NCBI GenBank assembly: GCA_013396525.1
Contig: VWYX01000628.1
Location: forward strand, 62,001 to 126,000
Origin: Chaetorhynchus papuensis
Taxonomy: Eukaryota; Chordata; Aves; Passeriformes; Rhipiduridae
DNA: 64,000 bases
Reading direction: 5' to 3'
Positions 26,601 to 36,000 of the stretch are shown piece after piece; position 1 is the first letter of the stretch; the number at the start of each line of letters is the position of its first letter. Under the pieces are notes generated by a model that made no database searches, was not told the DNA's origin, and saw nothing but the letters and a program-made list of their open reading frames with translations. Both the position numbers and the translations under genes were made by a program.

Positions 26601-29600
26601 TTAAGGTCCCCTCCAATTCAAACCACTCTAGGATTCTATGATTTTTGCCAGGAGCCTTCCTTCTGGGTTTTTCAATACATACTAGAAGAAGTATGTATTC
26701 AGAAGAACTCCTGCTGTAATGGCAGTCTGTCCTCTCACCTGTCTAGAAGAAATGCTGGATTGTGCATGAGTATCAGCTGCAACTAGGAAATCAATAAAAT
26801 AAACCCCATATTCTCGGCACTATGAGAATTGCCAAAATGTTTTAGTGTTTTTAAACTCTATCAATGAAAAAAATTTGGGCTTAGGGCAAAAGGATAGATA
26901 ATGAAATTAAACACTTACTGTGTTAAAACATCGTATCTTTCCCAAATATACCTCTTCGTTTGACAAAGAAAATAACATTTTGGAAGGAATTTCCACAAAC
27001 AAGATCAAAACAAAAGATCATAATGAAGAGTATCAGGTCCCTCAGATTGCATGAATCATGTATTCTGCTTGTGCAATGAAAAAATATGTGTACAGAACTA
27101 CATTTTGCACACCTAAAAATATTTTATAATCACTTACCTTCACAGAGTTTCTGTTTTATAACTTCTTTAATTCTTGATATTGCAATATAGTCTTCAACAT
27201 AAAACACATATGTTGATGAAGGTTTATTGGCAATGGCTTTAAGTTCATCTTCCTCGATTTCTGAGCCAACACCAATAGCAAACAAAGTGATCTTATTTTT
27301 CCTTGCTTCTGCTGCTACATCTTTGACTTCATCTTGGGACTTCCCGTCAGTGAGAACAACTGCTATTTTTGTTAAAAATCTTGAAGATTTTGCAAAAAGA
27401 TGGTCATAGGCAAACTGAATAGCTCTTCCTGTTCTTGTATTTCCTCCAAGGTAGTGTATGGACTCCATTTCCCTGATGAGGTTCCCAGTGGATTCATGAG
27501 TTCCGAGGGGAATTTCAAGTACAGGGTAATCACTATACTGGACAACTCCAACTTGAATAAACTTTGGCCCTATGTCAAAATTTCTTGTAATATTGACAAG
27601 CCAACTTTTGATTATTTCAAAGTTTTCTGGGCCAACACTGTAAGAGCCGTCCAAGATAAAAACTAAATCTGCTGGAGCAGTTCTGCAACCTAAAAAAAAA
27701 ATAAAAATCAAACAAATATTTTACAGAACACTTTCACTTTCTTCTTCCACAGTAAATGTTTGTTCTAGCAATTAGTGTTTGTGTTAGGATCTTTATTGAG
27801 AAATACATTCCAGCTGAAAAAAATTTAGCAGAGTTTATCAGGGCAAACTTGTGCAAAATTGTTTGTGTATGCCACACAGATCCAACTTGGTATCTGAAAG
27901 CCACACCATTTTCTGGTTTTTACATTAGCACCAGAAACAACAACGAAAAATTCTGGAATTCAGTTCCTTAGCTGGCAATTGCATTCCATTCAATAAACAG
28001 ACATGAATATATACTGGGCCTTTTCATATCTCATCTGCAGAGATGATAAACATAAAAACTCCTTTTTGTTTGCAAACCAAGCACACTGTGGAGGAAGGCT
28101 ATATTCTGAATATTACAGAATCCTTTTACAAATACATTTTAATTGACTTCGGACACTGCTACATGCCATTTTCAGAACTAGTATTATAAAATCCTGAATC
28201 TCAATTGAATGTTGCTGGTAGCATATTCTGATTTTTACATCAGGAAAGTATTCAGTGAATGAGCTCAACCTCCAGAATACAGAATCATGTAAGCATTTAA
28301 TAACTACGGTGTAACTGCATTATGACTTAGGCATGGATTCAGCTCTCCTAGCTGTAGTCATAAACTGAGTTTTTAGACTAAATTGCCAACTACAGGCCAT
28401 GGACAGACACAGGATAGTCCTATCCATGCTACATGCCCATTCTCAGATGGAGGGAATAACTTTCTACAGGAGGGAATTGCCTTCCATTCACTGTGAAAGA
28501 AGTTTTGATAACTGACACATGACGTGCCAAGGACATGGCCAAAACCAGGAGGGATTATTTTGATCTCATGGCACATGAGGTCATGGGGCTTACTGTCCTT
28601 TTGTTTTGTGAAAATCTGCAGTTCCACCACAGGAAGGAGAGCTTTGCCTTATCCTGAAATCCACCTACAGACACTTCTCGTCAAGACAAGATTGCGCCTT
28701 CCTTGAAAGCAACCACAGACTGCTGGAGAAACGCTTTTGCAATGCAGGTGGTGATGAAGAGAAAAGACACAGGGAGAAGGAGCAAGGGGTGAGCAGAGTG
28801 CATCACTCATTGGTCCAGGGATATGAATCACAGAGTAATTTCAGTTGGGAGGGACTCAATATAATTAGACCCTGCTAAAAGCAGAGTGTTCATTTTGATG
28901 GAGCCTTCTAGAGCAGGTAGACTGAAAAAAAAAAAAAAAAAAGTCTTTCTAGAGACCAAAAGGAATTTTATGGAGTTTGTTGTAAAATACTGAAAAATAT
29001 CTACCCTGGAAGTATCATTGTGGCAAGAGGCAAGTCTTCCATGCTCTTTTTATTCAGTCACTTTGTCTTTAAGAAAGCCACCTTTCCTTAATGTTTTCTT
29101 TTCTATAAACCATAGAAAAGAAAGTGTGTATATTTTAGAGTACAAAAATGGTTTGGTGGGGTTTGAGATGCTAATTTTGAAGAATATGCAAGAAAGTCTG
29201 TCCCAGAACTGAAGTTATCTCAGCTTCCTCTCACAGAACATTTATTCTTCCTTATTTAGTTTCTCACATAACATTAAACTATTCAGAACATGACTTCTGA
29301 AGAAATGAAAATGCAAATACTCAAGACTCAATTTTAAATCAAGACTGGAGCTTTACAGTTCCCTCTGCCCCCTTAAGCATTTCCAAGACACACACACACA
29401 AAAAAATTCCCCTCCAAATGTAGAAATAAGATATTTAAGCTATTTTTCATATATTATGGGATTTTCACCAAGAAAATTACATTGGAATAAAATCACCATC
29501 AACAGAAGTGAACATGTGAACACCAAAATGGATACTAAAAATTCAAGGCATGCTTTGAAGTTGCACTTTTCTGAAATGCACAAATTAAGACCTACTTGCT

Positions 29601-29683
29601 CTTGTTTCCCCATCTTCAGCTGAGATGTAATCATGAAGTAGCAGAACTAACAGCATCTGAAAAAATGTTTGGATCTGTGCCAT
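1178..29683 (-). CDS. COL21A1: COL21A1, collagen type XXI alpha-1 chain, 5' half (13 coding exons, 3' end outside window)
   Basis: Spliced minus-strand gene. The coding segments are 29596-29683, 27138-27689, 22447-22615, 22096-22312, 20184-20357, 19156-19233, 16834-16842, 15276-15359, 13091-13153, 5591-5644, 4632-4685, 2085-2138 and 1178-1231. They total 1650 bases, or 550 codons, with consistent splice phases and no internal stop. Domain order is signal peptide (about residues 1-22), VWA domain (about 35-213), TSPN/laminin-G-like domain (about 217-421), Cys linker (about 422-449) and Gly-X-Y repeats from about residue 449. This order, and near-identical stretches such as DLVFILDGSYSVGPENFE and FPEGLPPSYVFVSTQRFKV, identify COL21A1 rather than COL22A1, COL12A1 or COL14A1. 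Type XXI collagen is a secreted FACIT-like matrix component of blood vessels, heart and other connective tissue. The human protein is about 957 residues, so roughly 57% is here; the other exons lie at lower coordinates. Confidence 0.95.
1232..2084 (-). other. COL21A1: COL21A1 intron, about 850 bases
   Basis: Lies between the residue 532 and residue 533 exons. It has a weak donor GTTGAA and a good acceptor GTGTAG. AT-rich, with no repeats or genes recognised. Confidence 0.85.
2085..2138 (-). CDS. COL21A1: COL21A1 collagen exon, 54 bases with a broken triplet (residues 515-532)
   Basis: The triplets read GDS GLP GFP GLH GMP APK. The sixth triplet begins with Ala530 (codon GCA, plus-strand 2091-2093) where Gly is expected; the human chain reads GMPGSK here as I remember it. 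The acceptor is CTGTTTCAG; the donor is AAG|GTTGAA, the weakest GT donor of the set. The surrounding match (GLPGFPGLHGMP) makes the exon itself certain. Confidence 0.94.
2139..4631 (-). other. COL21A1: COL21A1 intron, about 2.5 kb
   Basis: Between the residue 514 and residue 515 exons. AT-rich unique-looking sequence; the open frame at 3843-4193 on the plus strand has no recognisable domain and is taken as chance. Confidence 0.85.
4632..4685 (-). CDS. COL21A1: COL21A1 collagen exon, 54 bases (residues 497-514)
   Basis: Six uninterrupted triplets: GPR GLP GIK GEP GKD GEK. The charged KGE/KDGEK pattern is typical of sites that give interchain salt bridges. The acceptor is CTCCATCTAG; the donor is AAG|GTAAAA, weaker than consensus at the last two positions. 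Confidence 0.96.
4686..5590 (-). other. COL21A1: COL21A1 intron, about 0.9 kb
   Basis: Between the residue 496 and residue 497 exons, bounded by GTAAGT and CATCTAG. Nothing else recognised. Confidence 0.85.
5591..5644 (-). CDS. COL21A1: COL21A1 collagen exon, 54 bases (residues 479-496)
   Basis: Six Gly-X-Y triplets: GYQ GSA GTP GIP GTP GIQ. The length of 54 bases starting with a whole Gly codon is the standard collagen exon unit, so loss or gain leaves the reading frame and helix register intact. The acceptor is TTTTCCTTAG and the donor CAA|GTAAGT. Confidence 0.96.
7554..7584. repeat. AAAAT/AAAT simple repeat
   Basis: Short run of aaaat units directly against the N gap; the gap probably reflects difficulty in reading or joining this low-complexity tract. 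Confidence 0.85.
7585..7613. other. Assembly gap, 29 N
   Basis: Run of 29 N within the intron, next to an AAAAT repeat. The count of N may not equal the true missing length. Confidence 0.99.
9906..9953. repeat. Three exact copies of a 16-base unit
   Basis: The unit attatagttacatata is repeated three times without change (9906-9921, 9922-9937, 9938-9953). A young or actively homogenised minisatellite inside an intron. Confidence 0.95.
13091..13153 (-). CDS. COL21A1: COL21A1 collagen exon, 63 bases
   Basis: Phase 0-0 exon of seven Gly-X-Y triplets (residues 458-478): GDP GQP GNH GYP GLP GPD GKP. Prolines in the Y position favour hydroxylation and helix stability. The acceptor is TTCTCCACAG; the donor is CCT|GTGAGT. 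It matches the human segment GDPGLPGNPGYPGQ with conservative changes. Confidence 0.96.
13154..15275 (-). other. COL21A1: COL21A1 intron, about 2.1 kb
   Basis: Between the Cys-linker exon and the 63-base collagen exon. It contains a TC microsatellite; nothing else recognised. Confidence 0.85.
14651..14672. repeat. (TC)11 microsatellite
   Basis: Eleven perfect TC units, reading as (GA)11 on the gene strand. Confidence 0.97.
15276..15359 (-). CDS. COL21A1: COL21A1 exon: Cys linker and start of the triple-helical region
   Basis: An 84-base phase 0-0 exon for residues 430-457: CMNGPSDVGSTPAPCICPPG followed by KQGPPGPK. Cys430, Cys444 and Cys446 are in the linker; such cysteines commonly make interchain bonds near a collagen helix. 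Gly-X-Y repeats begin here with GKQ GPP GPK. The acceptor is TTGCTAG and the donor AAA|GTAAGT. Confidence 0.97.
15360..16833 (-). other. COL21A1: COL21A1 intron, about 1.5 kb
   Basis: Lies between the NGE microexon and the Cys-linker exon. A slightly GC-richer segment near 15795-15960 may hold a very old SINE fragment, but this is not secure. Confidence 0.8.
16834..16842 (-). CDS. COL21A1: COL21A1 9-base microexon (Asn-Gly-Glu)
   Basis: Minus-strand AATGGAGAG, preceded by CTTCTTGTTTCAG and followed by GTAGGC. It encodes residues 427-429 (NGE) in phase 0-0. The human chain, as I remember it, has FNGECLNGP at this point. Here the exon on one side ends in ...PGF and the exon on the other begins CMNGP, so NGE is exactly what is missing between them. 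Its smallness hides it from ORF-based prediction. Being in frame, its skipping would remove three residues between the TSPN domain and the collagen linker. Confidence 0.88.
16843..19155 (-). other. COL21A1: COL21A1 intron, about 2.3 kb
   Basis: Between the last TSPN exon and the microexon. It contains a short GGGCCAA tandem at 18531-18570; otherwise no feature seen. Confidence 0.85.
18531..18570. repeat. Short imperfect tandem of gagagggccaaa
   Basis: Three imperfect copies of a unit of about 13 bases built on agggccaa, in an otherwise AT-rich intron. Confidence 0.75.
19156..19233 (-). CDS. COL21A1: COL21A1 exon: end of TSPN domain
   Basis: A 78-base phase 0-0 exon for residues 401-426: FDIQKLRIYCDPEQNN, then RETVCEIPGF. 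The strand LRIYCDP and the Cys pair (residues 410 and 421) close the TSPN domain. The acceptor is GAATTACAG; the donor is TTT|GTGAGT, where the exon side is unusual (TTT) but the intron side is strong. Confidence 0.96.
19234..20183 (-). other. COL21A1: COL21A1 intron, about 0.95 kb
   Basis: Between TSPN exons 3 and 4. No repeat or gene recognised. Confidence 0.85.
20184..20357 (-). CDS. COL21A1: COL21A1 exon: TSPN domain, third part
   Basis: A 174-base phase 0-0 exon for residues 343-400. It begins TLFDEGWHQIRLLVTEDFVT and ends GKYSGKEETVQ. The WHxIRLLV strand followed by VTLYIDGQ is the classic signature of LamG/TSPN sandwiches. The acceptor is TTTTCTTAG and the donor CAG|GTAGGC. Confidence 0.97.
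20358..22095 (-). other. COL21A1: COL21A1 intron, about 1.7 kb
   Basis: Between TSPN exons 2 and 3. It contains a two-copy tandem near 21816-21853 (ggcaggaagggc repeated at a spacing of about 21 bases). No other structure seen. Confidence 0.85.
21816..21853. repeat. Two-copy direct repeat, unit about 21 bases
   Basis: The motif ggcaggaagggc occurs twice, each followed or preceded by similar ctctgc/ccctgt sequence. Confidence 0.7.
22096..22312 (-). CDS. COL21A1: COL21A1 exon: TSPN domain, second part
   Basis: A 217-base exon that completes residue 270 and encodes residues 271-342. It carries the beta-sandwich core (FPEGLPPSYVFVSTQRFKV, then WDLWRIL and RPQIAVTINGEEK). An N-glycosylation sequon NGT is at residue 329. 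The acceptor is TTTTTTTAG and the donor AAG|GTAAGG, ending in phase 0. The intron that separates it from the previous exon is only 134 bases. Confidence 0.96.
22313..22446 (-). other. COL21A1: COL21A1 short intron, 134 bases
   Basis: The smallest intron of the gene segment, with donor GTATTG and acceptor TTTTTTTAG. AT-rich. Confidence 0.9.
22447..22615 (-). CDS. COL21A1: COL21A1 exon: start of TSPN (laminin-G-like) domain
   Basis: A 169-base exon that completes residue 214, encodes residues 215-269 and supplies two bases of residue 270. It begins SVCPTRIPVAARDEKGFDIL and contains the basic stretch KKKVKKR before YEVTSRVDLSELT. This is the N-terminal part of the thrombospondin-N-terminal-like domain of FACIT collagens; basic patches in such domains often bind heparin, which is inference here. 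The acceptor is TTTTTCAG; the donor is AAG|GTATTG, not a strong match to consensus. Confidence 0.95.
23896..23912. repeat. Poly(A) run, A17
   Basis: Seventeen consecutive A; no adjoining retroposon body recognised. Confidence 0.9.
25168..25200. repeat. TAAA-type simple repeat
   Basis: Imperfect run of taaa/aata units. Confidence 0.85.
26088..26645 (+). mobile_element. CR1 LINE, 5'-truncated 3' end
   Basis: About 560 bases of the 3' end of a chicken-repeat-1 (CR1) non-LTR retrotransposon in sense orientation on the plus strand (antisense to COL21A1). Landmarks in order are gtgctgtgtccagctctgggg, gacctgctggagcaagtccagagg, ttcagcctggagaagagaag, the segment near 26455-26530 ending in ggccaggctggatggggct, and ggaactagatgatctttaagg, finishing with attctatgattttt. 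CR1 copies are typically 5'-truncated and lack poly(A), ending in a short octamer-type repeat, as here. The open frame at 26278-26556 belongs to this element and is not a host gene. Confidence 0.95.
27138..27689 (-). CDS. COL21A1: COL21A1 exon: von Willebrand factor A domain
   Basis: A 552-base exon (residue 30, shared with the previous exon, to residue 214, shared with the next) encodes a whole VWA domain. The metal-ion-dependent adhesion site is intact: DGSYS at residues 43-47 supplies Asp and two Ser, Thr114 lies in GGNTRTG, and Asp144 lies in VLTDGKSQD. VWA domains of matrix collagens mediate protein-protein contacts in the extracellular matrix. An N-glycosylation sequon NIT is at residue 62. 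Cys31 and Cys212 flank the fold and probably form a disulfide. The acceptor is a poly-T tract ending TTTAG at 27690; the donor is G|GTAAGT at 27137. The domain is in a single exon, as expected for this gene. Confidence 0.97.
28825..28868 (-). mobile_element. CR1 LINE scrap, reverse orientation
   Basis: gaatcacagagtaatttcag followed by ttgggagggactcaa resembles the reverse complement of the CR1 3' tail (usually aatcacagaatnnttnaggttggaagggacct). Only about 45 bases; divergent. Confidence 0.6.
28925..28942. repeat. Poly(A) run, A18
   Basis: Eighteen consecutive A on the plus strand. Confidence 0.9.
29596..29683 (-). CDS. COL21A1: COL21A1 first coding exon: start codon and signal peptide
   Basis: The ATG is at 29681-29683. 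The exon encodes MAQIQTFFQMLLVLLLHDYI followed by SAEDGETRA, with a hydrophobic core typical of a signal peptide; cleavage is likely near SA|EDG at residues 22/23. It ends in phase 1 (codon 30 split A|GT) at a GTAGGT donor just below 29596. The human chain has a closely similar start running into AEDGE. The start codon is chosen because the hydrophobic signal follows directly and because the frame upstream of 29715 is intron. The Kozak context is moderate (C at -3, G at +4). Confidence 0.92.
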
Positions 29684-29715
29684 GTGTGTTTTATTTTCAA
29701 GGTCTTGATAGAAAA
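29684..29715 (-). other. COL21A1: COL21A1 5'UTR part of the first coding exon
   Basis: Read on the minus strand, a pyrimidine-rich tract ending in CATCCAG stops at 29716, giving a strong 3' splice site. The exon therefore starts at 29715, leaving 32 untranslated bases before the ATG. There is no in-frame stop in these 32 bases. The acceptor implies at least one upstream non-coding exon, not identified with certainty here; the CpG island near 54.4 kb is the best candidate. Confidence 0.8.
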
Positions 29716-32700
29716 CTGGATGGGAAAAAATGAAAAGAAAATACAGTTTTATTATATTACAAAAAAAATCCAAGCTTCTGCAGTTTAAAAACTGTGTATG
29801 AGGAACAACTCTGAATCGAATCCACAAGCCCAGATGTGGCCCCCCTGCAATGAACCATTGACTCCAAAAGTGTCAGTCAGGCACGTAAGCCCAAAACTGA
29901 GATTCTTAACTCAACAACGCTCACCAGCCTTTTTTTGGAAGCTCAGTTTTCACCAAGGTGCATTTATACATTTCTCCTGCTAGGCACATTCACGAGCAGG
30001 TTATATTCCTAGTCACACTTGTCCAAACACTATCCCACTATCCCACTCAGCAGCCATTATCAAAAGACATTACCAAAAGATCCAAAGTGTGGCAAGCGTT
30101 TATGTATCAAGTACTGGTGAGGCGGTGCTACTCCACTCTCAACCCACACACCTGGCTACTTCAGGGAGTCAGGGACAATTGCCACTCCTCTACCCCAGGG
30201 CTGAGACTGACACCAGGAGTCAAAGTCTCAGCAAGCCCCAGACCTTCCTCAGCAGAGCCAAGCCCTGAAGACTGTGTATTGTAACACCCAAGACTGCATA
30301 AATGACATACATCTTCAACTTCTGATTTTTTCCTCTGTTTATGTCTCCTTTGTTATCATGGTTTATGAACTATAAAGCCCTGCCAAGCAAACACACAATT
30401 TTGGTCTCATATTGCTGTTAAAAATATTATTTGACAAATTTACTTTAATTAAGAAATATTTATTCATTATGTTTATTGAAAAAATAGTATCATAGTGAGG
30501 AAAGACATATTTTTGGAATGCTGTATTAGGTATCCCTTAATTTCAAGACTCTGAAAGAAAGTATACTGAATCTCTTTTGTATTCTCTCATCTCATCCTTC
30601 AATGTAAAATGCAATTTTCAGGGCGAATTTATTTCACTGCACAGAAGTTAACTTCCAGGAAATGTTACTCCTAGTTAATATAGTGCCCCAAAGTTAATAA
30701 AGCAAAACCATAATAATTCTGTTATTAAATCTCTTCTTCAGATTACAGATAATTGCAAGGTAGACCCATATTTTGTTATTCACATTACCTTGTGTCAGAA
30801 TGGGTAAGGAATCAGACACACCTTGGGGTCTATGGGATTGGACATAAGATGCATTGTTCCAATGCTGCTACACAAATACTGGGATACCACCTTCATTCAA
30901 ACAGATCAAGTGGCAGTTTCTTGTTCCAGCTATTTGAAAAAGGATCTGTTTTAAACTATGAAATTGTGTATAAGTATTAGGCTTGTAACACATGAAAAAA
31001 TATTACCATGGTAGAGGTAGACAATTTACATAGATTATTTCAGACTTGATGGTTTGTACAATTGATCAGCCTAAAATCTCTTCCAGTGTTGTCCATGGCA
31101 AATGTTTAGTGTAGGGTAAAACACGTTCCTCATGAGGCCAAACAGAGCAATACCAAAGAAGAACACATGAAATTAAATCTGTGTGGCAATTTGAACAGCA
31201 GGTGACTCAAGGACAACTGCATGCTTTTAGAATGTCAGAAAAATGTCAGCCTATAACTGATAGACTACAGTACAGAGAGCTGATATACATATAAAAAAGC
31301 ACAGTGCTGACCCTAACAAACTATAAAATCCTTTTGATTCCTCCCATCAACAACCTGAAAGAAACAAACAAATTATAAGGTATAGTTTTGAAAAAGAAGA
31401 CTGAACAAAATAACAAACAACTTAGTGACTTCACTGCTATCAGTCTTCATTAGAAAGAGTACAGGGCCAGCTACCATTAATGCTGTAGCTTTTTTATGGA
31501 ATTAAAACAGCACACTAAATTAAAAAAATTATTTTAACAATACACTGTCTGCAACATAGGACTCAAATGTGCTCTGTGTCTTGGGCACAAATACTTCAGG
31601 TCAGGAGAGGACACTGGGATCTACTCTCTGGCACTGCGCTCCTTTCACCAGCCCTGCAGAAACCACTAATGCCTTCCTTAAACTGCACCATGCCCTTTCA
31701 TCTCTGCTCATCCTTCAGCAAGCACTTACCTGCTGGTACCTTCAGGGATGAGCCTCCCAGATCTGCAGGAATGACAGAAGCTACAGGAAAGAGGCAGATG
31801 CTCAGAAGGGGAAGGGGAAAGCAGGGGCCTGCAAGGAAGCTCTGTGCCTCCGAGGAAGGAGCTGCTCCACAGAAACACTAATACTTCATCATGGGAGAGG
31901 TACACATGAAAGCAGCATTTGCTGGCTGTCCTGGGGTACAGAGAGGCATCAGGAATGCTACAGCAGCCTTCAGAGTATGTCTTTAATGTTGAAAGACATC
32001 CCATTATAGTACGATTTCTTTTGGTGAAACATGCTCCAACTTACACTTCTTAAAAGGAATCAGTAAAACAGTTGTCAAAATAAGCTTATCTGATTCACAG
32101 AACCAAATTGTATTCCCTTGACAGAACATCTTTTCCATTTGTGAGAATCCTCTATTTCATTTTCAACAAAGCCTGTACTTGAGAACTTCATTTTAAGTAT
32201 AAACCAAAATAAATGTTTAGTTGTCCAAAATGGACTTATTAATAGAAACCAAAATTAAAAGGATAAACCCAGAGCTTAAGTAACCAGACAACAAAGATTC
32301 CAATGCTCAATTTACTAGAGAGGAGATAATATTATAGCACTGCACTTTTAACAGTCAAATGAGATGCCAAACCAACAACGCCAGAGACGCAGCTGCTGCA
32401 TCTTGTCAACACAGTAATTATTGAACAGGCAACAAAAGTGTACTTGAAACTACTTACAGAAAATACTGTCTCAAGTGCCTTATTCCCACCACGGAGAGGC
32501 CACCACTAACATCAACCCAGGACCTCTCCACTGCCATTACCAAAAGCCGAAATTCATCAGTGCTGATCATGTCCCTTCTATCTCCATTTTTTTTAAGAGA
32601 AACAGAGAAGGAAGTTGTCTCTATGGTGGTTCATGGAAGTGCTCACTGCTTTACTCTCTGCCCCTGAGAGCTCTACTGACTCTTACAGGAAATTTTGCTG

Positions 32701-32833
32701 GAGGAGCTGTAGGAGCTGGGTCAGATTGTGCAGGGAAGCAGTAAGAGAAAGTAAATCTGCCAGAACACAGCACAAACAGAGGGACATGGGATTCACACTT
32801 GCTCCTTATTTTGTTTGCATCTGCAAACAGCTG

Positions 32834-32888
32834 TGACTCAATGATCCTTATGGATCACTTCCAGCTTGAGATAGTCTGTGATTCTACA
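32834..32888 (+). mobile_element. CR1 LINE 3' tail fragment
   Basis: tgactcaatgatccttatgg, then atcacttccagcttgagata and gtctgtgattcta match the final ~55 bases of CR1 (gactcgatgatccttgtgggtcccttccaac...). Divergent and very short. Confidence 0.7.
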
Positions 32889-32906
32889 ACATTATGCTAG
32901 GATACA

Positions 32907-33003
32907 TGAAACATTAAAAAAAAAAAACGAAACCAAAAACACATACAAAAAAAACCTAAAAAAAACCACAATAAACCAAAAAAAAAAAAAAAAAACAAAA
33001 CGA
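32907..33003. repeat. A-rich low-complexity tract
   Basis: Several runs of 8-17 A broken by single C/T bases, starting about 20 bases after the CR1 tail. The open frame across it (32878-33072) is a composition artefact. Confidence 0.9.
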
Positions 33004-36000
33004 CCACCCAACCCAGGAATTAATATTTTAAATAAAACTTTTGGCCTCTGTCTTTTTCCAAATTATCCCTAGTGGTTGGTTTGTGGTTTTACCAAACGTA
33101 ATCAGGAAAATACATAGAATTGCTTTCCCACCTCTCAGTTATACCAAACCACTTTTAATATATGGAAGTTGATGCAGGAGAAACTCATACAGGGTTACTA
33201 AATAAATACACAGATGTTGCATCCAGCTCATGTAAAGGGTGGCAGACTGAGAGAGTATTAGTGGAGAAAGAGCACACGTGTTACTGTATTTTCAAGGCAT
33301 CCTCATATTTGTTTGCTTTTTCCACTTTAAATCGGACAGAGCACTTTGACCATTGGCTTTGTAACTCTGGTGATGTATAGGGTGGCAGGAGCAAACCTTT
33401 GGCTATATCCCAGCTCCACAAAACTGTTTAAATTAAAGTCACAAGATTTAATGAGATATTAACTGAGACAGGATATTGGGTTGGGTGGACCTTTAGTGTG
33501 ACTCATTATGGCCATTCTTTCACTGTAAGCTTTTTATCTTGGTATTTTACATGCCAGTTTGATAGCAAAGGGGATGTTAGAGTGAATGGAAACAGTCCTC
33601 TAGGGAGAAACAGCCTATCTCAGACAGAGGGAAAACAAACAGCTTATGTAAAGGCCTCTGCTCTGAGCTCCCAAAATGAGGGGCTGTAGAGCACACACAT
33701 TTCTGAATGATTTGCATCAAGAGTCAGGCAAATTTCTCTGCACCTGAGAGTACACGAAAGGTGAGGCCCTAGCAGTGCTACTAGACATCAGACCCTTGAA
33801 CCAATGGGGTAGCAGTGTAAGAGTCTGCTCTCCACCAGAGTAGAGTTCACAAAGTATTATTTCTGTCTTCCCCAAAGGCAGGAGAGAAAGGTGGTACAAA
33901 AAAACCTGTCTGCATCATCACCCTATGAGGGCATGGTCAGAGGCAGGTGATAGACTACCCCACACACACTCACTTTTTGTCATGCACAGGAGGAAAACTC
34001 AATGAAGTTTGGAAACTGGTGACACAGCAACTCACTCACATGGCGTCATTTTAGGCAGCCTTAACCAACTGGACAGTTCCTGCAACTTATTTCTTGCTTT
34101 CTTCTGAGCAGTGCAGTGCAGTTCTGTTGTGCAGCAGCATTTGCACCAACAGGGCCACTGAACTCTGCTGACTGGGACAGGAATTGAACTCAGGTTTCCT
34201 ATACAGTGGAAATGTGGTACAGCCATCACTGAAACCAACAGCGTCTACTCGATATTCAAATGAATTCAAGACTGTCAGTGTGTTACAGATGGCAAAGGCA
34301 TGCAATTCCCAGAACAGCTTTGCTACACAGAAGTGCACAAAGGTTCAAATGACATCTCCTGTATGCATGCACAGCAGAATAATTTCACATCCAGTTTAAG
34401 CTTTCAGTAGAAAATTTATGTGTCTAAGCAGGTTAGGCAGTATTTCCACTTTGCATTTACGATGCCTAAAAGCAGCACCTTCTGTATCTCAAAAGGCAAT
34501 TAACTGATCCAGTCTTGACATAGCTATTTTTCCAGTGCCCAGACCAGTATGTAATTTTATTCTTCCCATGAATACTCCGAGGAAACTTAGAGCAATTTGG
34601 AATCTTACAGAATCAAAAATATTTGCTCTTCAGTGCAATTTTGTCACTATTCAAATTCATAGAAAGAGATTTCTCCGAAGACCCTGGCTTCTGTGCTGCA
34701 TGAAGATTTCTTGCTCAAGAACTATACTGAAAGAAGAGTTTCTTCCTTCACTTCTTCCCACTGATAGTTACTGCCTAAGAAGAAAGTCAAGAAGGGTATG
34801 GTTTTAGCCTTTTCCAGCATTCTGAGAAAATAACCAGACTAAAGGTTATATATATTAGCTAGCTTTCCAAGCATAAGTTAACACTTCCCTCATATTGCAT
34901 CACTGCATAAACATTACACAATTCAACTAGAGATCCTTAAGTTTGGCCTACAAAGGGACAAGTATGAAGACATTACAACAATAATGACTGAAAGGACATA
35001 CAGCAGATTCTTTGCATTTTCAAAACTCATGCAATACTACAGTAACTGTGCAGCAGGAAAAAGGAACCCTGAAAATCCTGATTAATATGCATTAAGTAAT
35101 GTGGAAAAGTAATGCAATCTTGCATCACAACCTTTTTATATTTGCTCCATCCATTTTCAAAATTAATGCAATTTGCAAATAAAACAGTAGGGCAATTTAC
35201 ATTTAACTATTTATTCCTATCTCAACCTAATACTATCAGTCCTATGCATTAAAAAAGTCTACGAGGCTATTCTAAGTCAGTTTCTTCCATCAAGTAATTA
35301 ATCTGAATCTCTATTTATTTCCACTTGGATTTCAGTCCCATTCTGCATTCATGTTTTCCACATAATGTTCCTATTCATTTATTTTTCTTGGTGGGCACAA
35401 CTGATGAGGTTGTTGTACTTGCAAATATTTAAAAGAATAACAGCATTTCCTGGGAAGGGTGAGGCTGTAAAGATATAATTAATTTAGGCTTGGTTTACAC
35501 ATACATATATGTACATAAATGCAAGATGTGCATATAAATATATAAAATCTCCTACAGTGACAAGTACATCAGTATCCTTCATCCCATTTCTTTCTATTTT
35601 GTTATGTTGGAACAAACTGTTCTGGCGTAATCAGCAGTATAATTACCTTCATGCCAGGAGTTTTCTACAACATTAAATATATGATTACAGATGGGGTTTT
35701 ATTAAGAGGAGTCAAGAAAGAAAATTGTGTGTTTAAGTTACACATATTATGAGTTTTCTTTGGGTTTTTTAATAGCAGGTATTAGTGCAACGAAGATGAA
35801 AAGTAATTATAAAATTGTTCCATTCTGGTTAAGCAATAGCTGTACTAAGTCTGTATATAAATACATGGCAATGCAAAGTACACATAGTGCACAGTTTTAG
35901 GTATTTTATTTCCTAACCCTGAAATCAAGCAGAAAGCAATGCCTGGACTACCTTAAAAAGAAAAGCCTAATGCGGGCATTGGTTGGGCCATCTGACCCAT

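Larger units (their letters stand above)
22616..27137 (-). other. COL21A1: COL21A1 intron, about 4.5 kb
   Basis: Between the VWA exon and the first TSPN exon. It contains an A17 run at 23896-23912, a TAAA-type repeat at 25168-25200 and a plus-strand CR1 copy at about 26088-26645. The remainder shows nothing recognisable. Confidence 0.85.
27690..29595 (-). other. COL21A1: COL21A1 intron, about 1.9 kb
   Basis: Lies between the signal-peptide exon and the VWA exon (donor GTAGGT, acceptor TTTTAG). It contains a short antisense CR1 scrap and an A18 run. Confidence 0.9.

Noticed and set aside
29825..30300. Possible solo LTR upstream of the signal-peptide exon
   Set aside because: Moderately GC-rich and ends in a region with ataaag, but no TG...CA ends, no target-site duplication and no recognisable LTR body.
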